The notes beneath the pieces are model-generated. The model searched no databases and had not been told where the DNA came from. It worked only from the letters and a program-made list of their open reading frames with translations. From Streptomyces uncialis (GTDB lineage: Bacteria > Actinomycetota > Actinomycetes > Streptomycetales > Streptomycetaceae), in the NCBI RefSeq assembly GCF_036250755.1, contig NZ_CP109583.1, forward strand, positions 2,170,001 to 2,234,000: DNA of 64,000 bases. The letters run 5' to 3'. Of the stretch, positions 33,027-41,869 are shown piece after piece. Position 1 is the stretch's first letter. Every line of letters begins with the position of its first letter. Position numbers and translations under genes: made by a program.

Positions 33027-34719
33027 CCAGCCCGTTCTCGGTGAACTGCCCGACCAGCGCGCGGTGTTCCGGCGCGCCGCCCCCTGGCTGCGGGGGCATC
33101 GCGTGGCGCTCGCGGCGGCCGTCCTGCTCAATCTGGCGGGCGCGGCGCTCGCCGTCGGGGTGACGGCCGCGATCGGCCGGGTGGTCGACGCGGCGGACGA
33201 CGGCGACCGGGAGGCGCTGGTCGGGCGGGTCCTGCTGCTGCTCGTGGCTGTGGCGGCGACGGGGGTGCTGACCTGGGCGTCGCGGTACTGGCTGATCCGG
33301 GTCGGGGAGCGGGTGCTCGCGGGGCTGCGGGAGCACGCGACGGCCGCGGTGGGCGGTGCGCCGCTGCGGTTCGTGGAGGCGCACCGCGGGGGTGAGCTGC
33401 TGCGGCGGCTGACCGGGGAGCTGGACGGGCTGGCGCGGTTCGCCGGGGGCACCCTGCCCGATCTGGTGGCGGCGGCGCTGGTGCTGGTGTTCACGGTGGT
33501 GATGCTGGCGCTGTACTCCTGGCCGCTGACGCTGGCGCTGCTGATCGGGTTCCTGCCGCCCGCCGTGCTGATCGTCCGGCGTTTCCAGCGCCGGGCGGGC
33601 GACGCGTACGCGGGGGTGGCCGCGGCGGAGACGGCGGTCGCGGCCCGGTTCGCGGAGTCGCTGCCCGCGCGGGAGCAGTTGCGGATCTCCGGTGCGGTGC
33701 CGCGCTGGCTGAAGCGTTTCCGCGCCGACAACGACCGGTTGCGGGCGGCCCGGGAGCGGGAGGTCGTCACGGAGCTGACCCTGAATCTGCTGACGCTGCT
33801 CCAGGCGGGGTGTGTCGCGGGGCTGCTGGTGCTGAGCGCGCTGTTCGTGGGGTACGGGCGGCTGAGTGTGGGGGTGGCGGTGGTGTTCGTCCTCGCGACC
33901 CGGGACATCCTGGGCCGGTTCGAGGATCTGGCGGCGTCGCTCGGTGAGGCGCGCTCCGCGCACGTACGCCTGGCCCGGCTGCTGGACCTGGTGCGGGCCA
34001 CGGGCGCCTCCCCGGCAGGTGGGGTGGCCGGCGGTGTCGATCCGGTGGGGCTGCCCGCGCGGGGGCGGCTGGTGCTGACGGGGGTCGGGTTCACGTACGG
34101 TCCGGGGGCCCCGGTGGTGGACGGGCTGTCGCTGACGGTGGCGCCCGGGGAGCGGCTGGTGGTCGTCGGCCCGACCGGCGCGGGCAAGTCCACGGTCGGG
34201 AAGCTGCTGGCGGGGCTGTATCCGCCGGACCGGGGCACGGTCACGTACGGGGGACATGAGCTGACGGCGCTCACCGCCCGGTCGCTGCGGTCGCGGATCG
34301 TGCTGGTGCCGCAGGAGGTGACGCTGGTCGCGGGGACCCTGGGCGAGAACCTGGCGATGGTGGCCGGGCGGCCCGGTCCCGACCGGGTCGCGGCGGTGCT
34401 GGACACGCTGGGGCTGTCCGGGTGGGTGGCGTCGCTGCCCGGGGGGCTCGGTACCCCGCTGGAGGCGGACTCGCTGTCGACCGGGGAGCGGCAGCTGGTC
34501 GCGATCGCGCGGGCGGTGCTGGCCGATCCGGCGGTGCTGGTGCTGGACGAGGCGACCGCCGGGGTGGACCGGGAGACGGCCGCGCGGATCGAGGACGCGC
34601 TGTCGGCGGCGGCCGGGGACCGGGCGCTGGTGGTGATCGCCCATCGCGCGGAGACCGTCGCGCGGGGGCACCGGGTGCTGACCATGCCGGAGGGGACGGT
34701 CGGCGGCGTCCGCCGCTGA
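33019..34719 (+). CDS. ABC transporter, exporter-type fused permease/ATPase, subunit 2
   Basis: This 566-residue partner starts at ATG 33019 (overlap with the upstream stop, AGGAAG upstream). It has a membrane domain (~20-300) and an ATPase domain with Walker A GPTGAGKST (~390), the degenerate signature LSTGERQL (~490) and Walker B VLVLDEATAGVD (~512) with the catalytic Glu. One subunit has a non-catalytic Walker B and the other a changed signature, the asymmetric pairing typical of heterodimeric ABC exporters: only one of the two ATP sites would be fully active. Confidence 0.86.
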   Translation: MADQPVLGELPDQRAVFRRAAPWLRGHRVALAAAVLLNLAGAALAVGVTAAIGRVVDAADDGDREALVGRVLLLLVAVAATGVLTWASRYWLIRVGERVLAGLREHATAAVGGAPLRFVEAHRGGELLRRLTGELDGLARFAGGTLPDLVAAALVLVFTVVMLALYSWPLTLALLIGFLPPAVLIVRRFQRRAGDAYAGVAAAETAVAARFAESLPAREQLRISGAVPRWLKRFRADNDRLRAAREREVVTELTLNLLTLLQAGCVAGLLVLSALFVGYGRLSVGVAVVFVLATRDILGRFEDLAASLGEARSAHVRLARLLDLVRATGASPAGGVAGGVDPVGLPARGRLVLTGVGFTYGPGAPVVDGLSLTVAPGERLVVVGPTGAGKSTVGKLLAGLYPPDRGTVTYGGHELTALTARSLRSRIVLVPQEVTLVAGTLGENLAMVAGRPGPDRVAAVLDTLGLSGWVASLPGGLGTPLEADSLSTGERQLVAIARAVLADPAVLVLDEATAGVDRETAARIEDALSAAAGDRALVVIAHRAETVARGHRVLTMPEGTVGGVRR

Positions 34720-34752
34720 CCGTCCCCTCGTTGCCCGCTGCCGCGCCGTGTT

Positions 34753-34785
34753 CCCGGCCGCCCGCCCCCCGCGCGGGCGGCCGGG
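34753..34785. terminator. Bidirectional terminator hairpin
   Basis: A perfect 13-bp stem (34753-34765 with 34773-34785) and a 7-nt loop lie between the convergent ABC pair and the siderophore importer operon. Confidence 0.82.
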
Positions 34786-34792
34786 TCCTCGG

Positions 34793-35842
34793 CTACTCGC
34801 CGCGGGCGGCCTTCGCCAGGATCGGCGTCAGCTCCTCGACGACCCAGGACGCGCTGAGGGCGTCGGGGTAGGCGATGGAGGAGGACAGGGTGTTCTCCGC
34901 GGGGATGACGGCGAAGTGGCCCTTCTGCACGGCGTTCAGGGAGCGGAAGAGCTTGTTGCCCTCCAGTTCGGCGGAGCTGAGCAGCCCTTCGTCACCGAAC
35001 GGGTAGGTGACCAGCAGGACGTCCGCCTCCAACTGGTCCAGGTTCTCCAGGCTGACGCCGTTCTTGGTGGCGGAGTAGTCCTTCGCGTTGGCCGTCTTGC
35101 GCAGGCCCAGGTCCTCGAAGACACCGGGGTCCTGGTCGCCGTACGACATGAAGGTGACCTGCTCGGGGTGGACGACGGTGTACGTGTACGTCTTGCCCTT
35201 GAGGATCGGGTTGGCGGTGGCCGCGTCGCGGACCGCCTTGCTGTTGGCGGCGATCACCTTGGCGGCCCGGTCCTCCAGGCCGAGGGCCTTCGCGGCGGTG
35301 GTGAGCCGGTCCTGCCAGGTGAGGGTGTCGGCGTGCTTCTTGTCCTTGAAGGTGACGACGGGCGCGATGGGCGTCAGCTTGGCGTAGTCGGCGTCCATCT
35401 CCCAGGTGTTCATCCCGAGGATGAGGTCCGGGTCCTCGGCGGCGATCGCCTCGTAGTCGGTGCCGTCGGTGTCGTCGTACGTCTTCAGCTTGCCGACGCC
35501 GAGGTCGTCGAGGGCGCGCTGCTTGTACTCGGCGGTCCTGTCGCCGTCCTCGACATCGGGGGTGATCACCGGGACCAGGCCGAGGGCCAGGGCGATGGAC
35601 GTGTCCCCGTCGGAGACGGTGGCGACGCGCACCGGCTTCTCACCGACCTTGGTGGTGCCCCACGCGTTGGTGAGGCTCACGGGGAAGCCCTTGGCGGACC
35701 CCGGCGCGGAGTCCTTGGAGTCGCCGCCGGAGCCGCCGTCGTCCTGCGCGCCGCAGCCGGTGACCAGGGCGAGGGTGGTGGCGGAGGCCAGCAGCAGCCG
35801 GACCGCGCCACGGCGGCGGATCGGGGTGTTCGGGCGGTTCAT
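34793..35842 (-). CDS. Iron-siderophore ABC importer, substrate-binding lipoprotein
   Basis: This 349-residue FecB/FhuD-type binding protein has a lipoprotein signal with lipobox LVTGC (Cys ~30). The mature part shows PVRVATVSDGDTSIALALGLVPVI, YEAIAAEDPDLILGM and the C-terminal WVVEELTPILAK of class III binding proteins. ATG 35842 overlaps the stop of the ATPase gene (ATGA). It is the last gene of the operon permease-permease-ATPase-binding protein. The siderophore is not identifiable from sequence. Confidence 0.9.
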   Translation of the reverse strand: MNRPNTPIRRRGAVRLLLASATTLALVTGCGAQDDGGSGGDSKDSAPGSAKGFPVSLTNAWGTTKVGEKPVRVATVSDGDTSIALALGLVPVITPDVEDGDRTAEYKQRALDDLGVGKLKTYDDTDGTDYEAIAAEDPDLILGMNTWEMDADYAKLTPIAPVVTFKDKKHADTLTWQDRLTTAAKALGLEDRAAKVIAANSKAVRDAATANPILKGKTYTYTVVHPEQVTFMSYGDQDPGVFEDLGLRKTANAKDYSATKNGVSLENLDQLEADVLLVTYPFGDEGLLSSAELEGNKLFRSLNAVQKGHFAVIPAENTLSSSIAYPDALSASWVVEELTPILAKAARGE

Positions 35843-36705
35843 CGTGTCTCCTGGATGGATGGAACGGGTGGTGCGGTGGTGGTCGCGGGGGTCCGGCCGC
35901 CCATATGGCGGCCGAGGGGGAAGATCTGCGGCCGGTCGGCGCGGGGGTGGGGGACGACGACGCAGTCGAGGCCGAACACCTCCGCGACGGTCTCCTCGGT
36001 GAGGACCTCCTCGGGCGTGCCCTGGCGGACGATCCGGCCGTCGCGCATCGCGACGATGACGGAGGCGTACAGGGCGGCCTGGTTGAGGTCGTGGGAGACG
36101 AGGACGATCGTCTTGCCGGTGCGGTCGTTGAGGTCGGCCAGCAGATCCATGACCTCGATCTGATGGGCGACGTCGAGATACGTGGTGGGTTCGTCGAGCA
36201 GCAGGGTCGGGGTGTCCTGGGCGAGCGCGAGGGCGATCCACACCCGCTGGCGCTGGCCGCCGGACAGTTCCTCGACCGGGCGGTCGATGAGTTCGGCGGT
36301 GCCGGTGGCGGTCAGCGCCCGGGCGATGACGGTCTCGTCGGCGGCGGTCCTGCGGTGGCCGAACCGCTGGTGCGGGTGGCGGCCCCGCCACACGAGGTCC
36401 CCGACGGTGATGGACTCGGGGGCGATCGGTGACTGCGGGAGGATGCCGAGTCCGCGGGCGACCTCACGGGTGGGCATCCGGTGGATGTCGGCGCCGTCGA
36501 GGAGGACCGATCCGGCGGCCAGCGGCAGCAGCCGGGCGATCGACTTCAGCAGTGTCGACTTGCCGCAGGCGTTGGGGCCGACGAGCGCGGTGATCCGTCC
36601 GTCGGCGATACCGAGGGACAGTTCCTCGATGATCAGGGACGTGCCGTATCCGGCGCTGACGCCGCGGGCTTCGAGCCGGGAGTCCTTGGGCTGTTCGGTT
36701 CTCAC
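35839..36705 (-). CDS. Iron-siderophore ABC importer, ATPase (FecE/FhuC-type)
   Basis: This 288-residue ATPase has Walker A GPNACGKST (~42-50), the Q-loop GILPQSP, the signature ELSGGQRQRVWIALALAQD (~145) and Walker B LLLDEPTTYLD, the variant typical of Fe-siderophore importers, then the H-loop LVSHDLN. GTG 36705 lies in a GTGA overlap with the upstream permease. The last ~20 residues are Pro/Thr-rich. Confidence 0.92.
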   Translation of the reverse strand: MRTEQPKDSRLEARGVSAGYGTSLIIEELSLGIADGRITALVGPNACGKSTLLKSIARLLPLAAGSVLLDGADIHRMPTREVARGLGILPQSPIAPESITVGDLVWRGRHPHQRFGHRRTAADETVIARALTATGTAELIDRPVEELSGGQRQRVWIALALAQDTPTLLLDEPTTYLDVAHQIEVMDLLADLNDRTGKTIVLVSHDLNQAALYASVIVAMRDGRIVRQGTPEEVLTEETVAEVFGLDCVVVPHPRADRPQIFPLGRHMGGRTPATTTAPPVPSIQETR

Positions 36706-37796
36706 GTGGTGGCTTTCTGTCCGCGCCGCAGGAGCAGCCGGACGAAGTAGGGCGCGCCGAGCAGCGCGGTGAGGACGCCGGTGGGGACCGGGCTGATGAG
36801 GGGCGCGTTGCGGGCGAGGACGTCGGCGGCGAGGACGACGACCGCGCCGACGAGGGCGGAGAGCGCGACCGAGCGGTCGGCGCCGACGAGCCGGGCGGCG
36901 ATCGGTCCGCTGATGAGGGAGACGAAGCCGATGGGTCCGACGATGCTGGTGGCGAGCGCCGCGGCGGCGGCGCCGAGCAGCAGACAGCCGACCCGGGCCC
37001 AGGAGACCCGGGCGCCGAGCCCGGTGGCGAGCGAGTCGCCGAGGGTCATGGCCCGCAGCGACGGGGACAGCAGCGCGGCACACACCCCGCAGCCGGCGAC
37101 GGCGACGGCGAGGGTGGTGACGCCCTCCCAGGTGACGTCGTTGACGCTGCCGACCAGCCAGCGCAGCGCGACGGCGATGCTGTGCTGGTCGGCGACGGTG
37201 AACAGGTAGTTGGTGTACGCGACGCAGATCCCGCTGAGTCCGATACCGACGAGGACCAGCCGGTAGGTGTCGACCCCGCCGCGCCAGCTCAGCAGATGGA
37301 CGAGCCCGACGAGGGCGAACGAGCCGACGATCGCGGCGATCGGCGCCCCGTACGGCAGGGCGGGCGCGAACAGCAGCACGGTGACGGCACCGGCTCCGGC
37401 GCCCGCCGAGATCCCGACGATGTCGGGGGTGGCGAGCGGATTGCGGATCAGCCGCTGGTAGAGGGCTCCGGAGAGACCGAACAGGGCGCCGGACAGCAGG
37501 GCGGCGAGGGCGCGGGGCATCCGGGTCTGGAAGATCATGTAGTCGGCGAGCCCGGTCCGCAGCCCGAAGGCGGCGGGCAGGATGTCGGCGGTGGCGACCC
37601 GTCCGACCCCGCCGAGCAGGACCGAGGCGGCGAACAGGGCCACCAGCAGGGCGACGAGGACGGCCGACACGACGGTCAGCCGCCGGTTGCGCCGCCGGTG
37701 ACCGGCGCGCAGGGCCGCGACCGTCACGGCGACCTGGTCGGGGGCGCGGGTCGCGGCGGGGCGGGTGTCCGGCTCGGTGGTGCGGGACGCGGTCAT
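36702..37796 (-). CDS. Iron-siderophore ABC importer, FecCD-type permease 2
   Basis: This 364-residue permease has about nine to ten membrane helices and the FecCD landmarks RMPRALAALLSGALFGLSGALYQRLIRNPLATPDIVGISAGAG (~95-140 by position) and GPIGFVSLISGPIAARLVGADRS (~290-315). ATG 37796 follows AGGG by 10 nt; GTG 37805, in a GTGA overlap with permease 1, is also possible. It pairs with permease 1 to form the membrane channel. Confidence 0.9.
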   Translation of the reverse strand: MTASRTTEPDTRPAATRAPDQVAVTVAALRAGHRRRNRRLTVVSAVLVALLVALFAASVLLGGVGRVATADILPAAFGLRTGLADYMIFQTRMPRALAALLSGALFGLSGALYQRLIRNPLATPDIVGISAGAGAGAVTVLLFAPALPYGAPIAAIVGSFALVGLVHLLSWRGGVDTYRLVLVGIGLSGICVAYTNYLFTVADQHSIAVALRWLVGSVNDVTWEGVTTLAVAVAGCGVCAALLSPSLRAMTLGDSLATGLGARVSWARVGCLLLGAAAAALATSIVGPIGFVSLISGPIAARLVGADRSVALSALVGAVVVLAADVLARNAPLISPVPTGVLTALLGAPYFVRLLLRRGQKATT

Positions 37797-37801
37797 GGCG
37801 C

Positions 37802-38848
37802 TCACACCCTGACCAGGTCGCGGCGGCGGGCGAGCCAGATGAAGAACGGGGTGCCGACGACCGCGGTCATCACCGCGACCTGCACCTCGCCGTGGTCGAT
37901 GACGAGGCGTCCGGCGGTGTCGGCGGCCAGCAGCAGGATCGCCCCCACGGTCATGGACAGCGGCAGCGACCAGCGGTGGTCGGCGCCGACGAGGAGCCGG
38001 GCGCAGTGCGCGGCGACCAGTCCGACGAACGCGACGGGCCCGACGGCGGCGGTGGCGGCCGCGCACAGCAGTACGGCGACGGCCGCGACACCGAGCCGCG
38101 CCCGTCCGACCTTGACGCCGAGGCCGCGGGCCGCGTCGTCGCCCATGCCGAGGATGTTGAGGGTGCGGCCCAGCGGCAGGGCGAGCAGCAGTCCGGCGAC
38201 GGCGAACGGCAGGATCTCGTCGATGACCTTGGCCCGGCCGGTGAGCTGGCCCATGGACCAGAACCGCAGACTCGCGAAGACGGCCTCGTCCCGGACCACC
38301 AGCAGGGTGATCAGCGAGGACATCACGGCCGCGACGGCGACGCCCGCGAGCACGAGTCCGACGGTGGAACTGCCCGCGTTGGTACGGGTGCCGATGAGGT
38401 AGACCAGGGCCGAGGTGACCGCGGCGCCGACGAGGGCCAGCCAGAAGTAGCCGGTGGGTCCGCTGACATCGAGGAACAGGATGCCGAGGACGACGGTCAT
38501 GGCCGCGCCCTGCTCGATCCCGAGGACGCCGGGGTCGGCGAGCGGGTTCAGGGTGACGGCCTGGAGCAGGAGTCCGGAGGCGCCGAGCGCGGCGCCGACC
38601 ATCAGTCCGAGGAAGGTGCGCGGGACGCGTTCGGTCCACAGGACATGGGAGTTGTACGCGCCACCGTCAGGATCGAGGAGGATACGGACCACCTCGGCCG
38701 GCGAGATGTCACGGGCGCCGAGCCCGATACTGGCGACGAGCACCGCGGCCAGGACGAGGACGGAGCCGGTCACCATCGCCGTACCGCGCGAGGACCGGGT
38801 CCTCGTCGGTGGCGGTGGTGTCGACACCGTCGGGGACGTGTCAATCAT
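37802..38848 (-). CDS. Iron-siderophore ABC importer, FecCD-type permease 1
   Basis: This 348-residue permease is the first gene of the importer operon. It has a Pro/Thr-rich cytoplasmic N-terminus, then ~9-10 membrane helices with RVPRTFLGLMVGAALGASGLLLQAVTLNPLADPGVLG (~75-110 by position) and GPVAFVGLVAAHCARLLVGADHR (~270-290). The promoter region upstream holds an iron-box-like site (38882-38900), so iron repression by DmdR1/IdeR is likely. Confidence 0.91.
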   Translation of the reverse strand: MIDTSPTVSTPPPPTRTRSSRGTAMVTGSVLVLAAVLVASIGLGARDISPAEVVRILLDPDGGAYNSHVLWTERVPRTFLGLMVGAALGASGLLLQAVTLNPLADPGVLGIEQGAAMTVVLGILFLDVSGPTGYFWLALVGAAVTSALVYLIGTRTNAGSSTVGLVLAGVAVAAVMSSLITLLVVRDEAVFASLRFWSMGQLTGRAKVIDEILPFAVAGLLLALPLGRTLNILGMGDDAARGLGVKVGRARLGVAAVAVLLCAAATAAVGPVAFVGLVAAHCARLLVGADHRWSLPLSMTVGAILLLAADTAGRLVIDHGEVQVAVMTAVVGTPFFIWLARRRDLVRV

Positions 38849-38881
38849 GGGTGTTCCTCGGACTCCTCACCTGGACAAGCG

Positions 38882-38900
38882 ACGAGTTAGGCTACCCTTA
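38882..38900. promoter_or_regulatory. Iron box (DmdR1/IdeR-type) upstream of importer operon
   Basis: ACGAGTTAGGCTACCCTTA matches the consensus TTAGGTTAGGCTAACCTAA at 13 of 19 positions by my count, with the core GTTAGGCTA.CC intact. It lies between the importer operon (minus strand) and the AraC gene (plus strand), so it may control both. Confidence 0.6.
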
Positions 38901-38982
38901 CCTGGCCGGGGACCGATCCAAGGCCGGGGGCGGAACGCTCACAATCAGGGGTCGGACCGGGCCCGAGTGATGGGGAGAAGAA

Positions 38983-39786
38983 GTGGCCGGAGAAGTGGCC
39001 GGAACCATACGCCCGACCGCGGTCGGCACGATCGGCGGCGAGCCTTCACCGCCGGACGACCGCTTCGCGGACGACGACTTCACCGCGGCGGCGGGGCACC
39101 CGACGCACGCCCACGACTACCACCAGTTCCTGTACGTGCCGGTGGGCCGCATCGTGATCAGCGCGGAGGGCCGTGACCACGAACTGTCCCCGTCGGTCGC
39201 CTTGTGGGTGCCCGCCGGGCTGCCGCACAGCGCCCGCTTCGACAGCGAGTCGCTGATCGTATCGGAGACGTTCGATCCGGACCAGCACCATCTGCCCTAC
39301 ACGGACGCCGTCCCCGTGAACGTCACCGACGAGCAGCGCCGGCTGCTGCTGGGGCGGATGCGCTCCTCGGAGGCGCAGGAGGACGACCCGGTGGTGTTCG
39401 CCGCGCTGTCGTCGGGCCACGAGGACTGTCTGCCGCTGCCGCAGCCCACCGGGCACGCGGCCAGGAGCGTGGCGGTCGCGCTCGGGCGCGACCCGGGCGA
39501 CCCCCGGACGGCCACCGAGTGGGCGGACGAGTTCTACACCAGCTCCACCAGTCTGCGGCGGGCGTTCCGCGCGGAGACCGGGCTCGCGTTCTCCGAGTGG
39601 CGCACCCGGCTGCGGCTCAACCACTCGCTGGATCTGCTGGCGCAGGGGCATCTGGTCAGCGCGGTCGCCGCCCGGGTCGGCTTCGTCAGCACGAACGGCT
39701 ACATCCTGGCCTTCCGCCGCTACTTCGGGCAGACGCCCGGCGCCTATGTGAAGAAGGCGGCGGCGCACCAGGCGCCGGCCGCGTAG
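38983..39786 (+). CDS. AraC-family regulator of the iron locus
   Basis: This 267-residue regulator has an N-terminal cupin sensor (~35-110: HPTHAHDYHQFLYVPVGRIVISAEGRDH by position, WVPAGLPHSARF) and a C-terminal double HTH (~170-260: FYTSSTSLRRAFRAETGLAFSEWRTRLRL, VAARVGFVSTNGYILAFRRYFGQTPGAYV by position). GTG 38983 follows GGGAGAAG. It is divergent from the importer operon, convergent with the second binding-protein gene, and sits next to an iron-box-like site. AraC regulators of siderophore loci often activate in response to the siderophore itself; that is inference here. Confidence 0.87.
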   Translation: MAGEVAGTIRPTAVGTIGGEPSPPDDRFADDDFTAAAGHPTHAHDYHQFLYVPVGRIVISAEGRDHELSPSVALWVPAGLPHSARFDSESLIVSETFDPDQHHLPYTDAVPVNVTDEQRRLLLGRMRSSEAQEDDPVVFAALSSGHEDCLPLPQPTGHAARSVAVALGRDPGDPRTATEWADEFYTSSTSLRRAFRAETGLAFSEWRTRLRLNHSLDLLAQGHLVSAVAARVGFVSTNGYILAFRRYFGQTPGAYVKKAAAHQAPAA

Positions 39787-39816
39787 GCCGTTCGCCGGTG
39801 CGCCGCCGCCGGGGCG

Positions 39817-40806
39817 TCACTTGGTGAGCGCGGCCTCCAGCTCGTCCAGGATCTTCGCGGCGCCGGTGTAGCCGATGGCCTGGATCCACACCTCGTCCTT
39901 GACGGGGTGGACATCGCCGCGCTTCACCGCGTCGAGGTTCTTCCACAGCGGGCTGCCGAGGACCTGGGTGGCCTTGGCCTTCTCCGGGTCACCGATGGTG
40001 GAGTGGAAGATGACATCGGCCTCGGCCATGTCGATCTTCTCGGGGCTCACATTCAGCATGAAGCCCTCCTCCGCCTTGTCCGTGACGGCCGGACGGCCGA
40101 GACCGACGTCCTTGAAGATGGTGCCGACGTAGTTCTCCTTGCCGTAGATGCGGATGTCCGCACCCTCGACGAAGCGGACCAGGTTGACCTCGATCCCCGC
40201 GGCCTTGTCCTTGCCGCCGAGCGCGGTGGTGACCTCGGCGGTACGCGCGGAGTACTCGGTGACGGCCTTCGCTGCCTCGTCCTTCTTGCCGAGGGCGTCG
40301 GCGTGCACCAGGAAGTTCTCCTTCCAGGGCAGCCCGGTGGACTCCGTCATGACCGTCGGGGCTATCGCCTTCAGCTCGTCGTACTTGTCGCCGTGGCGCA
40401 GCTTGCTGGTCAGGATCAGATCCGGGTCGAGGGCGGCGATGGCCTCCATGTTGGGCGCCGCCATCTCACCGACGAGCTTCACGCCCGCGACCTGGTCCGC
40501 CGGGAGATGCGCGGGGAAACCGGACGGCGAGTCCGTGCGGGTCGCGCCGACCGGCTTCACCCCGAGGGTGATCAGCGAGTCGAGCTCGGCGGTGTCGAGG
40601 GCGACGACCCGCTTCGGTTCGACGGGCACCTTGACGTCACCCATGACCGTCTTGACCGTACGGTCGCCCTTCGCCGCGGCCGACTTGTCGCCGCTCGCGC
40701 TCTTGTCGCCGTCCGAGCCCGATCCGCAGGCGGTCAGGGCGAGGGCACCGGCGAGAACGGCCGCGAGGGCGGCACCCGAGCGGCGCGCTGTGGTCTTCGG
40801 CGTCAT
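39817..40806 (-). CDS. Iron-siderophore ABC importer, second substrate-binding lipoprotein
   Basis: This 329-residue lipoprotein has a signal peptide with lipobox ALTAC (Cys ~27) and a mature class III binding protein: EPKRVVALDTAELDSLITLGVKPVG, MEAIAALDPDLILTSKLRHG and the C-terminal IGYTGAAKILDELEAAL. It is a stand-alone gene without its own permease, so it may feed the FecCD importer next door. ATG 40806 follows a purine-rich AGAAAGAAGA. A clear iron box lies about 90 bp upstream. Confidence 0.9.
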   Translation of the reverse strand: MTPKTTARRSGAALAAVLAGALALTACGSGSDGDKSASGDKSAAAKGDRTVKTVMGDVKVPVEPKRVVALDTAELDSLITLGVKPVGATRTDSPSGFPAHLPADQVAGVKLVGEMAAPNMEAIAALDPDLILTSKLRHGDKYDELKAIAPTVMTESTGLPWKENFLVHADALGKKDEAAKAVTEYSARTAEVTTALGGKDKAAGIEVNLVRFVEGADIRIYGKENYVGTIFKDVGLGRPAVTDKAEEGFMLNVSPEKIDMAEADVIFHSTIGDPEKAKATQVLGSPLWKNLDAVKRGDVHPVKDEVWIQAIGYTGAAKILDELEAALTK

Positions 40807-40894
40807 GGTCTTCTTTCTCTGCTTCCTACGGGGGCCGTTGGGGGCCCTGGGGTGGGGAACGGGCGGCACGCTCCACCCCCGGCACACGGCCAGG

Positions 40895-40913
40895 TTTGGT
40901 TAGCCTTGGCTAA
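40895..40913. promoter_or_regulatory. Iron box (DmdR1/IdeR-type) upstream of second binding protein
   Basis: TTTGGTTAGCCTTGGCTAA matches the 19-bp palindromic consensus TTAGGTTAGCCTAACCTAA at 15 positions. It is 89 bp upstream of the start codon on the minus strand, in the expected promoter zone. Confidence 0.75.
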
Positions 40914-41452
40914 GTCTAGAACGACCGGCGCCCGACCCCCGCCCGATTAAGCCGATATGCACCTGTACACCACGAATACACGTGCCACTCACATCAGTTG
41001 ATCTCCTGGTGACGCCCCGAAGAAAATGGCTCGCCGGGCCCCGAACCGCACTGTTAGCGTGCACGCGTGCCCCGACGGCGGGCACCCCGGTGCGGCTCAT
41101 GCCGTCCCGGACGATTCCCGGGCTCCCGAGCCCTAGAAAGCAGTGATGTATGCCCCGGCCCGTGCCGAGCGAGCCTCGGAAGACCGAGCGCCTTTCCGGC
41201 TGCTGATCCCCGTCACGCCCCGGTGAACCCGTGGGCCGCTCCCCGCGACCCTTCCGTTCACCGTGTCCGTACGCGGTCCCGCACGCCGTGCGCCCCGGTC
41301 CGCCGGTCCGTCCGCCCCACCCGCATCCCCCGCCGGTGCCCTTCGCACCGCGCCCGCGCATGCCCTGGGGCGTTCCTCCCGCTGCTTTCCCCGAGTACCG
41401 CTCGGCCGACTCCTGCTGCCTTCACCACCTCACCCAGCCAGGAGAACGCCCG
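40914..41452. other. Long gap before the RNHCP genes
   Basis: This stretch holds no gene I can support. A short A/T-richer block at ~40950-41010 and GGGCTC/GAGCCC arms near 41120 are visible. One open frame crosses the region but reads as Pro/Arg-rich noise. It may hold a leader for the RNHCP genes. Confidence 0.4.
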
Positions 41453-41857
41453 GTGTCACACCACCACCGCCCGGCCCACGAACCGTCCGGCACCCCGTCC
41501 CATGAACCGAGTCCCGTCCTGCGGACCAGCACCTTCCCCTGTGTCCGCTGCGGACTGACCGTCGGCACGCTCGACCCCGACGGCGCCGTCCGCAACCACT
41601 GCCCCAGCTGTCTGCACTCACGGCATCTGCACGACCACGCCGACGACGGCCCCTCGGACTGCCGCTCACGGATGACCCCCATCTCCATCGCCGTCCTGCG
41701 CACCGGCGCCTGGACGGTCATCCACCGCTGCACCCGCTGCGACGAGCTGACCTCCAGCCCGCTGAGCCCCGACGACAACCAGCTGATCCTGATGCGGATG
41801 GCCGTCCGGCCGCTCGCCCAGCCCCCGTTCCCGCTCGAAGCGTTCGCCGGACTGTGA
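41453..41857 (+). CDS. RNHCP domain protein 1
   Basis: This 134-residue protein belongs to the RNHCP family, named for its motif. It shows FPCVRCGLTV (CxxC, ~residues 29-38), RNHCPSCLHSRHLHD (~50) and HRCTRCDEL (~95), which together suggest two zinc-binding knuckles. GTG 41453 follows AGGAGAA. Its molecular role is not established; in Streptomyces such proteins are often linked to zinc economy. It is followed after 12 bp by a paralogue. Confidence 0.82.
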   Translation: MSHHHRPAHEPSGTPSHEPSPVLRTSTFPCVRCGLTVGTLDPDGAVRNHCPSCLHSRHLHDHADDGPSDCRSRMTPISIAVLRTGAWTVIHRCTRCDELTSSPLSPDDNQLILMRMAVRPLAQPPFPLEAFAGL

Positions 41858-41869
41858 GGAGAGGACGTC

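Noticed and set aside
41067..41558. Open frame upstream of the RNHCP genes
   Set aside because: It is Pro/Arg-rich, has no good ribosome binding site and runs into the first RNHCP gene in another frame.
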